Assembly (NCBI RefSeq): GCF_008831285.2
Contig: NC_045148.1
Span: 6,825,001-6,889,000 of the forward strand
Direction: 5' to 3'
Length of the DNA: 64,000 nucleotides
Source of the DNA: Nymphaea colorata
Lineage: Eukaryota > Streptophyta > Magnoliopsida > Nymphaeales > Nymphaeaceae
A model generated the notes under the pieces. The model was given only the letters and a program-made list of their open reading frames with translations, ran no database searches and was not told the origin of the DNA. The stretch's first letter is position 1; each line of letters starts with the position of its first letter. This document shows, piece by piece, positions 1 through 12,419 of the stretch. The translations under genes and the position numbers were made by a program.

Positions 1-165
1 TGCAGCTTTGTAATTTGCATTTTCTTTATGTGTTTTCCTTGTATTTTCTTTAGTCTGTCCATTTTCAGTTCTTACGTGCTAAAATCATAAAATAGTCTGG
101 AATATGGCAGCTTCATATCAATAACTGATTCTGGTGCTTGCGTTCTGGTTGTTTCTGGGTATGGT

Positions 166-166
<1 letters not shown>

Positions 167-209
<43 letters not shown>
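167..209. repeat. (AC)n microsatellite
   Basis: Uninterrupted AC dinucleotide run in AT-rich DNA. The surrounding 1-1490 stretch shows no gene that I can support; its short ORFs are low-complexity. Confidence 0.95.
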
Positions 210-214
<5 letters not shown>

Positions 215-406
215 TATTTTGAATACTAAAATGAATAAAATCTTCAATCATAAATATGTTGTTCTATTTGCTTGAATGAACATTGTATCTCATGAATGCA
301 TGCAAGCTGTCTGATTTGTTGAAACTGATTGGCCTTGTTCCACTTCTGCTTTACGTACTCTTATGCCCCACCCTCTCTCTCCCCTTTATTGCTCTCCCTC
401 GGTATG

Positions 407-407
407 C

Positions 408-442
<35 letters not shown>

Positions 443-443
443 T
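407..443. repeat. (TC)n(TG)n compound microsatellite
   Basis: A TC run passes directly into a TG run. Three overlapping ORFs cross it and are simply Ser/Leu/Val/Cys-rich translations of the repeat, so I do not call a gene. Confidence 0.9.
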
Positions 444-1490
444 TCTGGTCGCACACCTGCCAGTTTTTCCTTCTCTGTTGTCCCTTTCCTCATTCTATTC
501 CCACCACCTATGGAATCTGTCTATCCTTCTGTTCCCCATTCCTCCTTGTTCGCCCCCTACCGTGACTTTTGAAATCGGTCTGTACCTGCATCATGTGTCA
601 TAGGTTTAGGCCAGATTGACTACTATCTTCTTCCATTAAATTAGCCCTTAAAAAGACAAGTTGCTTGTTTCTCAAATCTCGTGGCGAGGAATGGGTCATC
701 CCTAAATGGGTGTGTTGAAACAACACATGGCAGAAACAACAATAAACAACCAAAAACCTAAGTGACAAGTGTTGGCCATAGTAAGCTTAACCTATGCAAA
801 AAGGCAACCATCACCTCATTCCTTCTGCGACGAGAAATCATGTCACCCTATAACCCTGAACAGTTTGAATCATTTAAGGTCTATACAACTTAAATTATTG
901 ATGCAGTGAAAGAGAGGACTTCTTTTCAATCCCATGACCAACTAGAAGATGAATACAACAAAGGAAGAAAATAAGTAAAAGTAATGGTTTCTCTCACAAA
1001 ATCATTAGCTAGAAAAATATTAATAGGATGGAACAATGTGGTTTTATAGGCCACATTCAACACAAATGGGTTGGTCTTAAATAAAAAATATAGGTCCAAA
1101 TGGGTCTACCGTCTACCAATAATCTAAAGCTCGAATTGGCAACCATGCCCACGAAGGACTGAACCAATGGTTACTCTGTCCTTTCTGAACTCGTGCGAAC
1201 TCTCACCTACACTTTAGCATGTCCTGTTTTCCGATTCGCGTACGAATCCATGTTGGTGCTCTCGTTCAAATGCTCTCGTTGGGGATGAGTCCCTAGATGC
1301 ATGGCAAATCTATATCTACTGGGTTCTTCAGGATCTATTCTCAAGATACTCAAAAAGATTAAAAGTATCAATTAAATTATATAGTTGTCCCTTACTTCGT
1401 TGGTTGCTTAAGGGACACTCCCATTGAATTGGTAGTCTAGGCTTAATTCTAAAGATGTGGGCTAAACCTTAGGCATCATACGTTCTGTCT
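444..1490. other. Intergenic, no gene seen
   Basis: Mixed-composition spacer with no ORF resembling a known family and no recognisable RNA gene. It runs up to the left end of the hAT element. Confidence 0.5.
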
Positions 1491-1491
1491 G

Positions 1492-4400
1492 TGCTGCATG
1501 GGCACGTCATAGCGTGCGTAGACACGGTCTGACACTGGCACCAACACCGACACGCGTAGACACGGCTTGGACACGCCATTTTCAAACAAGAAAGTGTCAA
1601 AAAAAAAGAAAAAGACACTACTCGTCGTACTAAAAGCATGACAAAATGACAAAGAACACTATTGTAACAGTATTCTTTGTCTTCTTTCAGACGAGCCTCG
1701 TCACTTTCTGATGTATGGAGGTATGCTGCCTTCTTCTTAAGACCATGGCAGCACCTTAAATGCTGCCTATGCTTCTTTCTTTTTCATTTTCTTTTTTAAC
1801 GAAGGGATGTGGTCCTGCTTGCATCATCGAACAACTATCATCCATCAACCATCATCATTATTTTCACTTGCAAAAACAAACAAAAGATCCTTACAGCAGA
1901 AACGTTGATTTAAAAAAAAACACAAGTTGTTTACTTGAGTTTCATGGTTCCATGAGTTCAATGTGGTGTTGACCTACAGCTGCAAATCAAAATTGTCTTC
2001 AATATCCATGTTTTCATATATACTTGGCAGTTCACTGTTGTTCACTATATATATATATATATATACATACATAATATGATATGAAATGATATGCATTCCA
2101 TATATGTTTTATTTATAGGTATTATCAAGCAGCGTAAGCTTCAAGATAGCAGACAAAGTTAAACAAAAAGTAAATAAAAAGGATAATACGACTATTCCAC
2201 TATGATCAAGTTAAGAAAATAGAAAGTGTCTAGGCACTGGTGGAAATTTGAATTTTGACAGCAAGTACTGCCACAAAAGATTTAAAGACTTATATTATAG
2301 AGTGAAAGCACATTTGCTACACATCACTGGATGTAGTGTTTGCATTGTCCAGCTATAGATGATGAAGTGAAGATCGTCCTCAAGAACTTGCGTGATGAAG
2401 TTAATGCAAGGAAAACTTTAAATGCATGTAGAACCACTTCAATTTCATATCCATGTATAGATAATGAAGAAGTAAAATGTTGCTTCCTTGAAAAGAAGAA
2501 GTCAAAAAATGCAATAACCAAGGCATTCAACATATCTACAAAGAATCAATTGGATCAGATGATTGCAAGGATATTCTATGCATTGAAACTCTCTTTTAAT
2601 TTGACGTCTTCATATTTTCAAGATGTTATTCTGTATTTATGTAATAATGCTCAATCCTTGAAGGGATACAAGCCATCTTCTTATGAGAAATTGAGAACTA
2701 CACTTCTTTTACAAAAACTATAAAGCTCCCTTGATCAGCAAAAGGAGTGAGCATTGCTTTAGATGGATGGACAGATGTGTTGAGAAGACCACTCATAAAT
2801 TTTAGAGTAGCTTCTCAAGTGGGACCTTTATTTTTAAAATCAGTAGATGCATATGGAAAGTTAAAGGCATCACATATTTGGCAAAGTTACTTGTGGAGGT
2901 AATTAGAGAAGTTGGTTCGGAAAATGTGGTTCAAATTATTACTGCAGATTGTCAATCTACTGGTTTAACTGTGGAGGTTATACGTTCAAATATATTCTGG
3001 ACACCATATGTGGTTCACACCTTAATGTTAAAGAACTTACATGCGCCAACCAATACTACAGAAAATAGAAGATATGAAGCATGCAAGTGGATAACAGACA
3101 TTGATAGGTATGTTAAAAACATTAGAAATTTCATTGTTAATCACTAGATGACACACAATATTTTTCATAAGCATTCTTGTTTGCGAATGATCGATGTTGT
3201 TGAGACACAATTTGCTTATACTATCATCTTAGCCAATAAAATAAATAAGTTAAACGTTGACCATTGCAAATGGTTGTGTCTGAAAAATGCTCTACACATA
3301 AAGATGCATTTAATAATGAAAAAACAATACATATTAAAGAATGCATTTTTAGTGACAAACTTGATTATCTTTTGAAGTTCACTAAGCCCATAATATCAAT
3401 GTTGAGAGCAGTTGACACTGATGCACCAATGTTGCATAAAGTTTATGAAATGTGAAATTCCATGATAGAGAAGGTCCAAAGTATCATTTTTGAGCATGAG
3501 AAAAAGAATGTATTTGTAGAAAAGTCAGACTTTTTTGATGTGGTATTTGAGGTGTTGTAAGATAGATGGAACAAAATCATCACTTCTCTTCATTGTATGG
3601 CTCATAGTTTAATCCTCATTGTTATGGTGCAGAGTGACTTAATGAGAATCTTTAAGCACAAATAGAGGGCCTCCACATGTGGATAGAGAAATAAGTATGC
3701 AAATGGATAAATGCTTTGAAAAAATATATGAAAATCTTATTGAAAGACAAACAGTAAGAAATGAATATGGTATATTTTTTTTTTTGCTGAAGTTGGTGAT
3801 TTTGGGAAATGAGAAATGCAAGCAGATAGGTATACTATAGATCCTATTGCATGGTGGGAAAACGATGGAAGTAGCACTCTTCTACTACAGAAGCTTGCTT
3901 TCGGTTTCTTGCCCAACCAGCATCATCTTCATGTTGTGAGAGGAACTCAAGCATATTTTTACACATACACACTATCAAAAGAAACAAGATGACATCTACG
4001 AGGGTAGAAGACTTAGTGCACGTGCATTTTAATCTTAGGTTAGTTTCAAGAAAGCAACCTGAATACAAATGTGGACCATCTATGTATTGGGATGCACTTG
4101 GAGATGGGCTAACAATTGATGGAGTGACATGCTTGGAAGAAGCAAGCACGACTTGGATTCATTAGTTTTTGAAGATGATATAAATGAAGATTGAATGAAG
4201 AACGAAGATTGACGACTGATATTAGATATCTAATATCTTCATTTATCTTTTGTACTTGTTTTTTTTTTTTTTAAAGTGTTAACTTTGTTCTGGAAGACAA
4301 ACATTGTTGCTCACTTGCTTGCTTCTTGTTTAGACAAAAGGATGAAAGCTGTACTTGATGATTTTTTTTGTGTAATTTTGTAACTCTTCAAGAATCATAT

Positions 4401-4593
4401 ATGCACTTTATATGTTTCCAATTAGCATTATTCATTTTTTTGCAGAATTTGTTATTTTTTTCATTGTAAGAGTGTGTCAGCATATATATATATATGGCAT
4501 GTCCAAGTGTCTAGTTTTTGGAACTCGCTCTATCCGACACTCGTACCCATATCCAAAACCAACACCCCTGCCCATGTCCATCCAGCATAGCGT
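1492..4593 (+). mobile_element. Decayed hAT-superfamily DNA transposon
   Basis: A dead transposase (2.34-4.17 kb) is flanked by imperfect inverted ends. The left end reads TGTGCTGCATGGGCAC and the right end, on the opposite strand, TATGCTGGATGGACAT. Both arms then continue through GTGTTGG-like and gacac-rich subterminal sequence to TTGGACACGCC on the left and TTGGACATGCC on the right, roughly 100 bp inward. The arms are diverged and I could not find an 8-bp target duplication, so the exact ends are approximate. The length of about 3.1 kb and the position of the transposase fit a once-autonomous plant hAT. Confidence 0.65.
2300..4166 (+). pseudogene. hAT transposase pseudogene (DUF659 / hAT C-terminal type)
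   Basis: Plus-strand coding remnants occur in order but are broken by stops and frameshifts. At 2300-2390 there is what may be the end of a BED-type zinc finger, leading into CPAIDDEVK. At 2550-2720 there is an N-terminal helical region ending in SYEKLRTTLL. Around 2748-2800 is the signature ALDGWTDVLRRPLINFR, typical of the DUF659 part of plant hAT transposases, and it continues to about 3145. Residual catalytic-core sequence follows at 3265-3660, with MAHSLILIV-like text. At 3840 DPIAWWENDG marks the start of the hAT C-terminal dimerisation region, which runs in several frames to about 4165. It cannot encode a working protein. In life the enzyme would cut and paste the element at its terminal inverted repeats. 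Confidence 0.8.
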
Positions 4594-7563
4594 AAATTTA
4601 ACATTTAAAACACAGAGTTAGGAAAAAGGACTAAGTGCACTTGGATGTCTACACAAAATTACTGTTTTGCCCTTCATGACCATTCCAATTGTTAGTATAA
4701 CTGTGTGATATGAACTATACCACATTGTGAATCATTCAAAGTTCTCCCATATTCCAAATTTCACAGTAAATTCCAAAAAAATTGGCTGAAATTTCCATTT
4801 GTATAAATGGACTTGGTCATTTTTTTGGAAATAAACACTACTGGAGTTGGAAAATGATAACTTAAGTTATGGGAGTCTTGTGTTGAGCTGAGCTGAGGGA
4901 ACTCAGATTGGAGTTGCCCAATTACGATGAGCTAATGAACAAAGTAATTCTGATGGGAATTGAGCAAGACATCAGCTCAGAAGAACACTTCAAGTGTCAC
5001 TAGTGGAATGACTAAACCTAGTGAATGAGGAGTGATGAATTGAGCAGATCAAGAAGCATAATGGTAACATCAGTTTGGACCTAACTATGCTAAATTGAGG
5101 GAAAACTAAAATTAGGGCTTCACTAAGCTTTTTGAGCTTACCTTGATGACGGGCTTTATTGAATTGATCAAGTTCTGGGGCGTTGAACTTCCTAAGCCCC
5201 TAGGACAAGTTCCTTGAGCTGAAGTAAGTTAGATGTAAGCTCAATTAGGAAATTAATTATGCAACACTAAGCCATAACTGAATCATTTCCTCAGAAATTA
5301 TAGCATTTTAGCTCCATTTTGAGATTTTGACTGATCTAAGCTAAAGTGAACTGGCCAAGAAAGGTTGCACCCTATGACCTATTAAAGTTATATTAATTTA
5401 GCTAAGAAAGACCTATCCTGAACTTGGTTTAAAGTGAAACTGCACAATTGGGGCTTAAACTTGTGCTTGCTCTGTAAAAAAATGGAGTTGTTTTGGTTCA
5501 ATTAAACTGATTCATATACGAGCAAATTAGGGTTTTTGTTACTAATAGTTGGGATTTGTCTAGAAAATACATAATTGTAAAGAAATCAGGTTTAGCAAGA
5601 CGGTTTCCAGGATTTTCTTATGGTTTCACTAGTAAATAAGGGTAAAATGGTAAAAATGGAGAATTGGTGGTCTAGGCTTTAAGTATCTCTAGACCTAAAC
5701 TAAATAGCATGAAGATACTTTTGGCCAAAAGAGGCATCTCAAGTTGAAAAAACATTTGGAAAAAATTGGGAAAATTATTAAAAAATTATTCAAAAACCGT
5801 TTGAAGACAATGAAGGGGTGGATGAGAACCTGGGCATAAGGTGGAAAATTCGGAATATTAGCAGGAGCTAACTGATATGACATCCATACAGATACATAAC
5901 AATGTTGGATGTATGTTGTATGTAGGCGAGGATAATTATATGTTTGTATGTGCTAGATGTTAGTAGATGGCTAAAAATTAACAATGTGTCACTAAAAGTA
6001 TCATCATACGTTGTTAAAAAAAAAGCGGAAAATCCTTACAGCATCATAATACCATTGATGATGCTCGTGGTTGTTTTAAGTGATGGATTACTCATGGCAG
6101 CATAAAACTCTCATGTAGGTGGTATTTCCATGGGAGCCAAGTCCAAGGACATAGGCATCCATTAGTTCCAGCGGTACATGCTTCTTCTTGATGTAGATAG
6201 GAAACACAATAAACAGATAAATTATCATATTTGTTAAGCTAATCTTATGAACTCACACTGCTACATGCTTAAATATTTTCAAGATCAAGACATTAGACAA
6301 TAGAAATATCAATCCATAGTAACAAGACAAAAACAATATAGTTAATGCTTACTTTAATGGTTTGAACACAGTTTTTCCTGATGGAATAATCAATATGATA
6401 AGCTCGTCTGCCTTTCAGTAAGAATAAAATTGAATCACATGCTTCAACTCTTCACCTGCTCACCATTTACAAAGAAATAAGCTTTGTTTTAGCCAAATGC
6501 TGATTTTCTTATGTACCTCCTGCTGGCGAATCCAGTTAGCTAGAAACCTACGATTGTCTATACAGTTGAGAAATAGAGTTGAGAAGTGGTGGAGTAAAAA
6601 AATTTTAGCTAAGGGTTACTTATTTATCTTGCAATGGGTTGGATGCATGTTGGGCTACATTGCAGCGGCCTAGGTCTGGTGTGGACACCGCATATGACTA
6701 AGCCTGAGTCCAGCATTATCATAATAAAACTTTTGCAAGGGTTTATTCAGGCTGGGTGGGCAGTCAGCCCACCCCAGCCGCAAGGGAGCTCTGCTACTGG
6801 AGTTAAACCTCGGTCGTTCCCAATACCCGAGAGCTTCATAGTTCAGAAAAAGATTTTTGGGTTCATAATTCTAGTCGACCTCTGAGTGGATTCAGAGGAG
6901 TGCGTGGAGGAGCAATGCAAGCTTGAGATGAAGCCAAAGAGAACCTGTCTGCGAGAAGCTTTTCGGTTTCTGCCATTTTTCATTTAATTTTGTCTTTTTT
7001 GTCTTTTAAAGGTAAAGATGCGCAACTTAGTAATATATCGACTCATTTTAATGTTTCCTATTAAGCAACTAAAGTAAATTTGATTTGATTCCAGGTGAGA
7101 AAGGGGAATGCAAGCCAATGTCCTGAAGTAGCGGAGCCAAAAGTTTCTGTCTAAGGCCTAAGGGACAGGGTTACTTATTTCAATCTTTTAAGGGGCATTC
7201 AGATTAAAAACTAAAGAAGTCTGTATGTGTAAATGAAGCAAATTTTGTGGGCCGGCATGAACAATATTTGTACACAGCAGCCACAGCACAGTATAGTTCG
7301 GCCCTTGGCCGGAAGGCCCCAATTCTCCTCGCCTCCCAGTCATCCACATCCATTTGATTAGAATCGGTTGATTTTGGCAAACATTGCTGCCATTAACAAC
7401 TTAAGCCATGCCATGAACAAATTTGGCGGACAAGGTCAATGTTGCAGGCTTGCGGAGCACCGGCAGAAGTTTACTGATCTTATTGACGATGGTTATTCGC
7501 ATTACAAAAAACCAAGTCGACACCATGCCAAATAGAAAAGGTCGGTTGTACTAGCACAGCACG
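4594..7563. other. Intergenic spacer, no gene recognised
   Basis: About 3 kb of AT-rich DNA without convincing coding potential. The 4.86-5.5 kb part has many loosely repeated words of the gagctga/aagctta type. Sequence around 7126-7240 (tagcggagcc, then aaggggcat) matches in style the short dispersed repeats at 22.33-22.40 and 61.94 kb. It ends near the polyadenylation region of BAHD-1. Confidence 0.4.
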
Positions 7564-7569
7564 TTTATT
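7564..7569 (-). terminator. Probable polyadenylation signal of BAHD-1
   Basis: AATAAA on the minus strand about 75 nt after the stop codon of BAHD-1. This spacing is usual for a plant near-upstream element. Confidence 0.45.
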
Positions 7570-7641
7570 TTGAGAAGGCGTGCCTTTCCGGTCTACATGG
7601 AGCAACGATCGGAGGGCTTAACTAAGCATTAGTTCTGCTTT

Positions 7642-9864
7642 TCAATCTATAGAGTGAGCAATCTTCAAGAAAGCAGCTGCATTCTCCGGCAAGAGCGACA
7701 CGATCACGTCGATCCCGTTGCTCCATCTCTCTGCCTTGTTCCCTTTCTCTTTTGCCGGCGGTCCAGGCATGAATATGACGATGCCTTCCACCGGAATCCA
7801 TGAGGGCAACATTGCATAAGGCGCACCTCCTCCCATGTCTATCTCTGTGAATTGGAAGCCCAGCCAACTGTCGACCTCCAAGTCTGGGGCCAAGCTATTG
7901 CCATCTGCACCAACCGATGGATACAATTCCTTGTCTTTGTTCAGCTCTCCGAAGTCGATGTAGGACTGGAAGTAGTCGCGTCCGGTCTTGCCGACCGCCT
8001 CTCTCACTAACTTTGCACCATATTCTAGATCTTCCTGTTAATTTAAAGTTACCGAAACATCAAAGTTCTGGTCGATAAGAGAGAAACGATTTGCTGAAAT
8101 TAATGGAGGCCTTGCTGTGCTTGTTTAACTTGGGCACACAGTGGCCTTCCCCCAATAAAGTAACGATGTGGGGTGAATTAAAAGACTGCCTTCCCCTGTA
8201 TATCAAAATACAGGACAGTGGTGGGTACTAGTTCCCCCTGATTAGGCTGGTTCTTGTCACAGCAAGAACATGGCCGGTTCATTCACAAAGGGACTTGGTT
8301 CAAATCTTAAGATGGCTGTCTTAAAATGCTCTTTTCCTATACTGAAATATGTCCCAAAGCAAGTTTGAAGGTGTTGGCATAGATGGTGGAATGAACCACC
8401 CATCCTCAAAAAAGAAGAAACAAAACTTAGTGAAGTTCTCATTTCAAATTATGACAGCATCAATTCTTTTTGCTGTAAAAAGGAGTAACTGATATATAAA
8501 TGAAAGCATAAAAGGGGAAAGCAGGAAGCATAAAAGGGGAAAGCAGTTCTGACCCTTGAGTCATAAGTGTAGTCATAAGTGTAGAGGGGGAAGGGGAGAG
8601 GGTTTCCGCCTGACTAGGCAGTAGAATGTCATCGAAAATCGATAACTTTTTTTTCGGTGAACAAGAAGTATTAATTCCACCGTTCCAAAAAGGCTCAAAA
8701 GCCCCCCATTCTCCCTGCTTTTGGGGTTCTGAGCTGCGTCGATGTCAGCAATAGCAACGCTGCACCCTTCAGCTTAGATACCGTACCCTACCGCCTTAAA
8801 ACACAGGAACATATCGCCCACGAGAATCGAACTAGAGACATGCCTTAGTTCAGACCCCTAACTCAAAGATAAGTTAGTGGAGCTCTCAATAAGTGAAGTT
8901 AGTAACTTAGTTTACCATACGCATGTACTACACTCTAATTACCACCAACTAACCAAATCGATTTTCTTACCTGCAGCAGCTCCTTCACTGTGGAAGCCGG
9001 AAATGCCAAGAGGGACAGATTCCCGAAGTACTCTGGAGGAATCCCCAGTCTCGGCCTCCCGTTCACTGAGAACACTGCGTGCGAGACAACCTCCCCATCA
9101 AGGCCCCATGCTATGCACACTTTCTTCCACAGGTGAGACAGCAGGCACTCGAAGGTGCTGTGCCTGAACCCCGTTCTCTCCTTGAGCTTGTGGATGAAAT
9201 CGTGTGTGTAATGCACACGCACATTCTCCATGGGACCTTCAAGAAACGTCGGCTTATCCCTCTGCAACGTGCTAAACTCGATCTCTTCATGAGGGAACTG
9301 AGGAGTCGGAGGGTCCCTGGGTTTCAGAAGAGATTGGTCGAGAATGGGGAGAGGCTTAACCTCACGGCCGGTGACAAATTGGGACCAGGTGGTGTAGAAG
9401 CTGCTCATGGCCTGTCCATCGGCGATTATGTGGTTGGTGCACAGCCCGAGGATGAAGGCACCACAAGAAAACCTATTAAGCTGGACCAGGAAAAGTGGGT
9501 TGGTCTCTTCTGTGTAGGGATGGAGGGGGAGGAGATCAGGGCCGCCCTTAAGGGGCAGATAGTCGTCAAGGTTTCCTTCTACTTCAGTCTCAGTAACAGG
9601 AACGCCGGAATCGCCATCGACGATTACAGAAAGAGATTCGAACGATAGTTTTCCGGCCAGTATTGGGTAGTGGACGAGAGCCTTTGCCAAGGCAAGCTTG
9701 ATTTGGACGTTGCTGGCCGTGGGGGTGTTGTAGACGATGAGTGCTGAAATGTGCAGGTCTGCTGTAGACCTGTCGAAGATGTTGAGTGGTACTTCTAATT
9801 GGACTGGCGTCTCCGGCTTGATCAATGAGCTCGCGAGATGTTTCACTTCCATGGTTGCAGCCAT
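7642..9864 (-). CDS. BAHD acyltransferase BAHD-1, amine N-hydroxycinnamoyltransferase-like
   Basis: Two coding exons: 9864-8971 and 8034-7642. They are joined across a GT-AG intron (8970-8035) in phase 0, right after ELLQ, and give 428 residues, normal for BAHD enzymes. These cytosolic enzymes move an acyl group from acyl-CoA to an alcohol or amine. The catalytic H145-IIA-D149-G is visible (NHIIADG). The usual C-terminal DFGWG is replaced by DMGGG (364-368), followed by PSWIPVEGIVIF. This DxGGG form is what I know from agmatine and tryptamine hydroxycinnamoyltransferases, so amine N-acylation is the best guess; the substrate cannot be read from sequence. The start may instead be the ATG at 9852 (MEVKHL), which aligns with the start of BAHD-2. 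A TATA box lies 46 bp upstream. No frame break is seen, so the gene looks intact. Confidence 0.9.
8647..8905 (-). mobile_element. tRNA-derived SINE in the BAHD-1 intron
   Basis: Read on the minus strand, the element has a Pol III B-box-like AGTTCGATTCTCG (8833-8821), then a body ending in a short A-run (plus-strand T-run at 8647-8654) after TTCACCG. The body matches a second copy at 47.74-47.91 kb: both contain a gctgcgtcgatgtcagc-like stretch followed by a similar gcaccctt-cttag segment. The A box is degenerate. The 5' end is approximate. Confidence 0.55.
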
Positions 9865-9910
9865 GATTGTTGGTACAGAAGCTCGTGAAGTCGGTTTTGC
9901 CTTGCGGGCA

Positions 9911-9920
9911 CTTATATAAG
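9911..9920 (-). promoter_or_regulatory. TATA box of BAHD-1
   Basis: CTTATATAAG, nearly palindromic, 46 bp upstream of the ATG at 9864. An ACGT core (ACACGT) at about 9930 could be a G-box/ABRE-like site, but a single ACGT core is weak evidence. Confidence 0.6.
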
Positions 9921-9934
9921 GTGCTGACTACGTG

Positions 9935-11217
9935 TCCTTTCTAAGCAAAATGCAAAATGTACTAAATTTTCGTTACTCAATTTAATTATAACTAAAAAGA
10001 TTTTTTATTAATAAAAAAAGGAAATTTTCAAGAAAAACTTTTCATTAATTAATTAATTAATACCTTTGATTAATAAAAAGGAAAGAAGGAAACCAGAAGC
10101 AAACGTATTGGACATCTTAGATTCTTTGGAGAATTTATTGGCGACGTGACGTTCCAGTTAGATCCAAAATCACTACTAAGCCGAGACTATTGGACCAGTC
10201 AGTCTACCAACCGCATGGAACGAATTTCATCCACTCATTTTGTTTTTATAAGCGGACTTGTCAACGTTTATTTAATACTCTCATTCCAAACTATACGAAT
10301 CAACCTTGTTTGTTTGAGATCTAACGTCGATTTCTAGGGAGAGCTGCAATGTATTGGCTTCAAACATTTCGTTCGGATTTTCATAATCTTTTGATTTTTA
10401 CACGTGAAATTTAAAAAAAAAAATCAACTGGTATGATTGCATGCAAATGCAAGAGCCGAAGTCAGGATTTTGGGATCCAACAATCATGCGTCTACATAAT
10501 AAAATTTTTCAAATTTTCAATACGCGCCGCCCCCTATTTTTTTTAAAATTTAATGGGGTGTAAATAATGTTTTTCAAAAATTTAATGCGTCAATATAATT
10601 AATGACTAAAATGCCTTTTTTTCATATTGAAAAAGAAAACTTTTTTAAAGATAAAAATAAAAAATTGAAAAAAGTAAAAAGATTTCAAAAAACGTTTAAA
10701 AAAATTATAAAAATACTCATTGCTCCTTTACGGTGTACCATGCGGTGCACAACTTTTTCTACGTATGGGCAAGTAATTAACCATGCAGACCTTCAAAAAA
10801 ATACTTATTTTTATATTAACACTTAGAACAATATTTTTCATTTAAACGGTGATGCCCCTTGAAAATCTAAAATTCATTATTCTGGTCATTCATCTAAAAA
10901 TTTCTCACTCTACCTCGGCGAGGAACGACCCAGTAGTAAAAATAACCATGTCAAAAGGAGTGGGAAAAACAAAAAGAGAACTGAAATGGACACATTTGTC
11001 GATTTATCAAGATGAGTGGGCTACCACATGGGCTATTTCATTATTTCTAACAAGTTGTTTTTCTTGACCAGTTAAAGTGATTGATTGATGTGGACAAGTA
11101 ACTTTTCCCAAAGTCACAAAACCATTTAAATGGCTTCATATTCACGGGAACAACAACAATGTAATATGTGATATTCCTTGTGAAAGCAAAGCTATTTCAT
11201 GGTCAATTTTAGCTAAG
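9935..11217. other. Spacer with a segment related to block A
   Basis: No gene seen. The part at about 10,570-10,830 (ttaatgactaaa, then ACGGTGTACCATGCGG) resembles 19,880-20,110 in block A (ttaatgactaaa, then CAGCGTACCGTGCGG) and, more weakly, 45.07-45.17 kb. It is therefore another copy of a dispersed segment. The rest is AT-rich. Confidence 0.45.
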
Positions 11218-11218
11218 T

Positions 11219-11550
11219 GAGTTCGGAGTGGGTGGACTCGGGCTCGGCTCTAGTCACATATTGCTCGAGTTTTATGAGGTGGAACTTGAGCTTGACTCAA
11301 TAAGCCTGAGCTTGGCTTGTAAACCAAGTGCGAGCTTGAGCCCGAACTCAAGCATATATATATATATTTATATCGTTTCTTTAAGTGAAAATGAAAAGTT
11401 ACCAACCTGCCCTCAAAGATTAACAAACAAGAAAACATGACTAGAGTTGAGCTCTTGTAATTCAAACTCAACTTAAGAACTCCAGTTTTAACTCAAACTT
11501 GATCTCTCAAGTCCAGAAGTCCAATCGGAGTTGTTTGAACTCATTGTACA
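11219..11550 (-). repeat. GAGCTC/CTCGAG-rich dispersed element, copy 1 (inverted)
   Basis: Dense GAGCTTGA/CTCGAG-type words. Read on the minus strand it begins TGTACAATGAGTTCAAAC and ends with an AAGCTCAAGTTCCACCTC-like stretch. The same order is found on the plus strand at 21.32-21.71 kb and, in its 3' half, at 60.28-60.62 kb. No coding potential is seen; a non-autonomous mobile element is likely. Confidence 0.55.
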
Positions 11551-11644
11551 TCCATCGATTTGGACTCAATGCGGCTACTTGCATGTCTTACATAAACATT
11601 AAAATATTAATGTCAAGCATTGATTAAGTTTGTTAAAATGTAAT

Positions 11645-11840
11645 CACCAATGTAGCTAAAGCTGGAGTTAAATTAAATTTTTTAAATTTTTCATTAAAAG
11701 TTACTAAATTAAAATTTTTAAGTTTTGACTAACACCAAAATATTATTTTTTTTTTAAAATTTAGATATAAAACAAGCAAAATATTTTTAAAATTTTATAT
11801 GTAAGTTTTTTTTTTGAAAGTAGGATCAAGGTAGGTGCTC
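11645..11840. repeat. AT-rich dispersed repeat
   Basis: aagttttgactaacaccaaa followed by a T-run and aacaagc resembles 18,670-18,790 (aaattttgactagagccgaa, then a T-run and aacaagtg), including the ggatcaggg/ggatcaagg end. The two are copies of one short dispersed family of unknown type. Confidence 0.45.
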
Positions 11841-12021
11841 CCGAAGCATCCCCTTAGCTGGCCTCAGCCAAGGTGTGGGGCTCCAATTTGGACATGAAGC
11901 AGGCAGCCAGTACCTGTCACATCCTGCAGCGTCCCCTCCACAAAGCATGCAAGGCCAATTTTGAGGGTCAGCGTCAAAGGCGGCTTCTCTGAAAGGTTGG
12001 GTGTCGTTGTTAGAATGTCCC

Positions 12022-12417
12022 TCACCAAACACATAGGGTACGAGCATACGGGTACGGATACAACAATTTTTAATTTTTTAAGATAGACGGATACGGTTAA
12101 TTTTATATTATCAAATGATAAAATGAAAAAAAAAACATTAAACTAAAACTAATAGTTTATCACAAAAAACATTAAACTATCTACCATCTTTGCCCATGAT
12201 CTGCTACAGCTGCATAAACCCTAAAGGCACATACCTCGTCGGGTGAAAGGGAGAAAGAAAGGTCGATAAAAAAGAAATCGGGTTTTCTTTAACGAGTTCG
12301 GATCGAATTTGACCATAACCCGATCCAAACGTATCTAAGAAATATCGATATCGGGATTCAGGTATCAGAGTATAGATACGGATACATGGCCAAACCCAAG
12401 TACCCATGTGACATAGA
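12022..12417. mobile_element. Small relative of the 36.6-kb Mutator-like element
   Basis: The right end GTACCCATGTGACATAG and left part CACATAGGGTACG with ACGGGTACGG match the ends of the Mutator-like element at 36,635-37,636. Both also contain aatttgaccat near the right end. No target duplication was found and the left terminus is imprecise. Confidence 0.5.
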
Positions 12418-12419
12418 TT

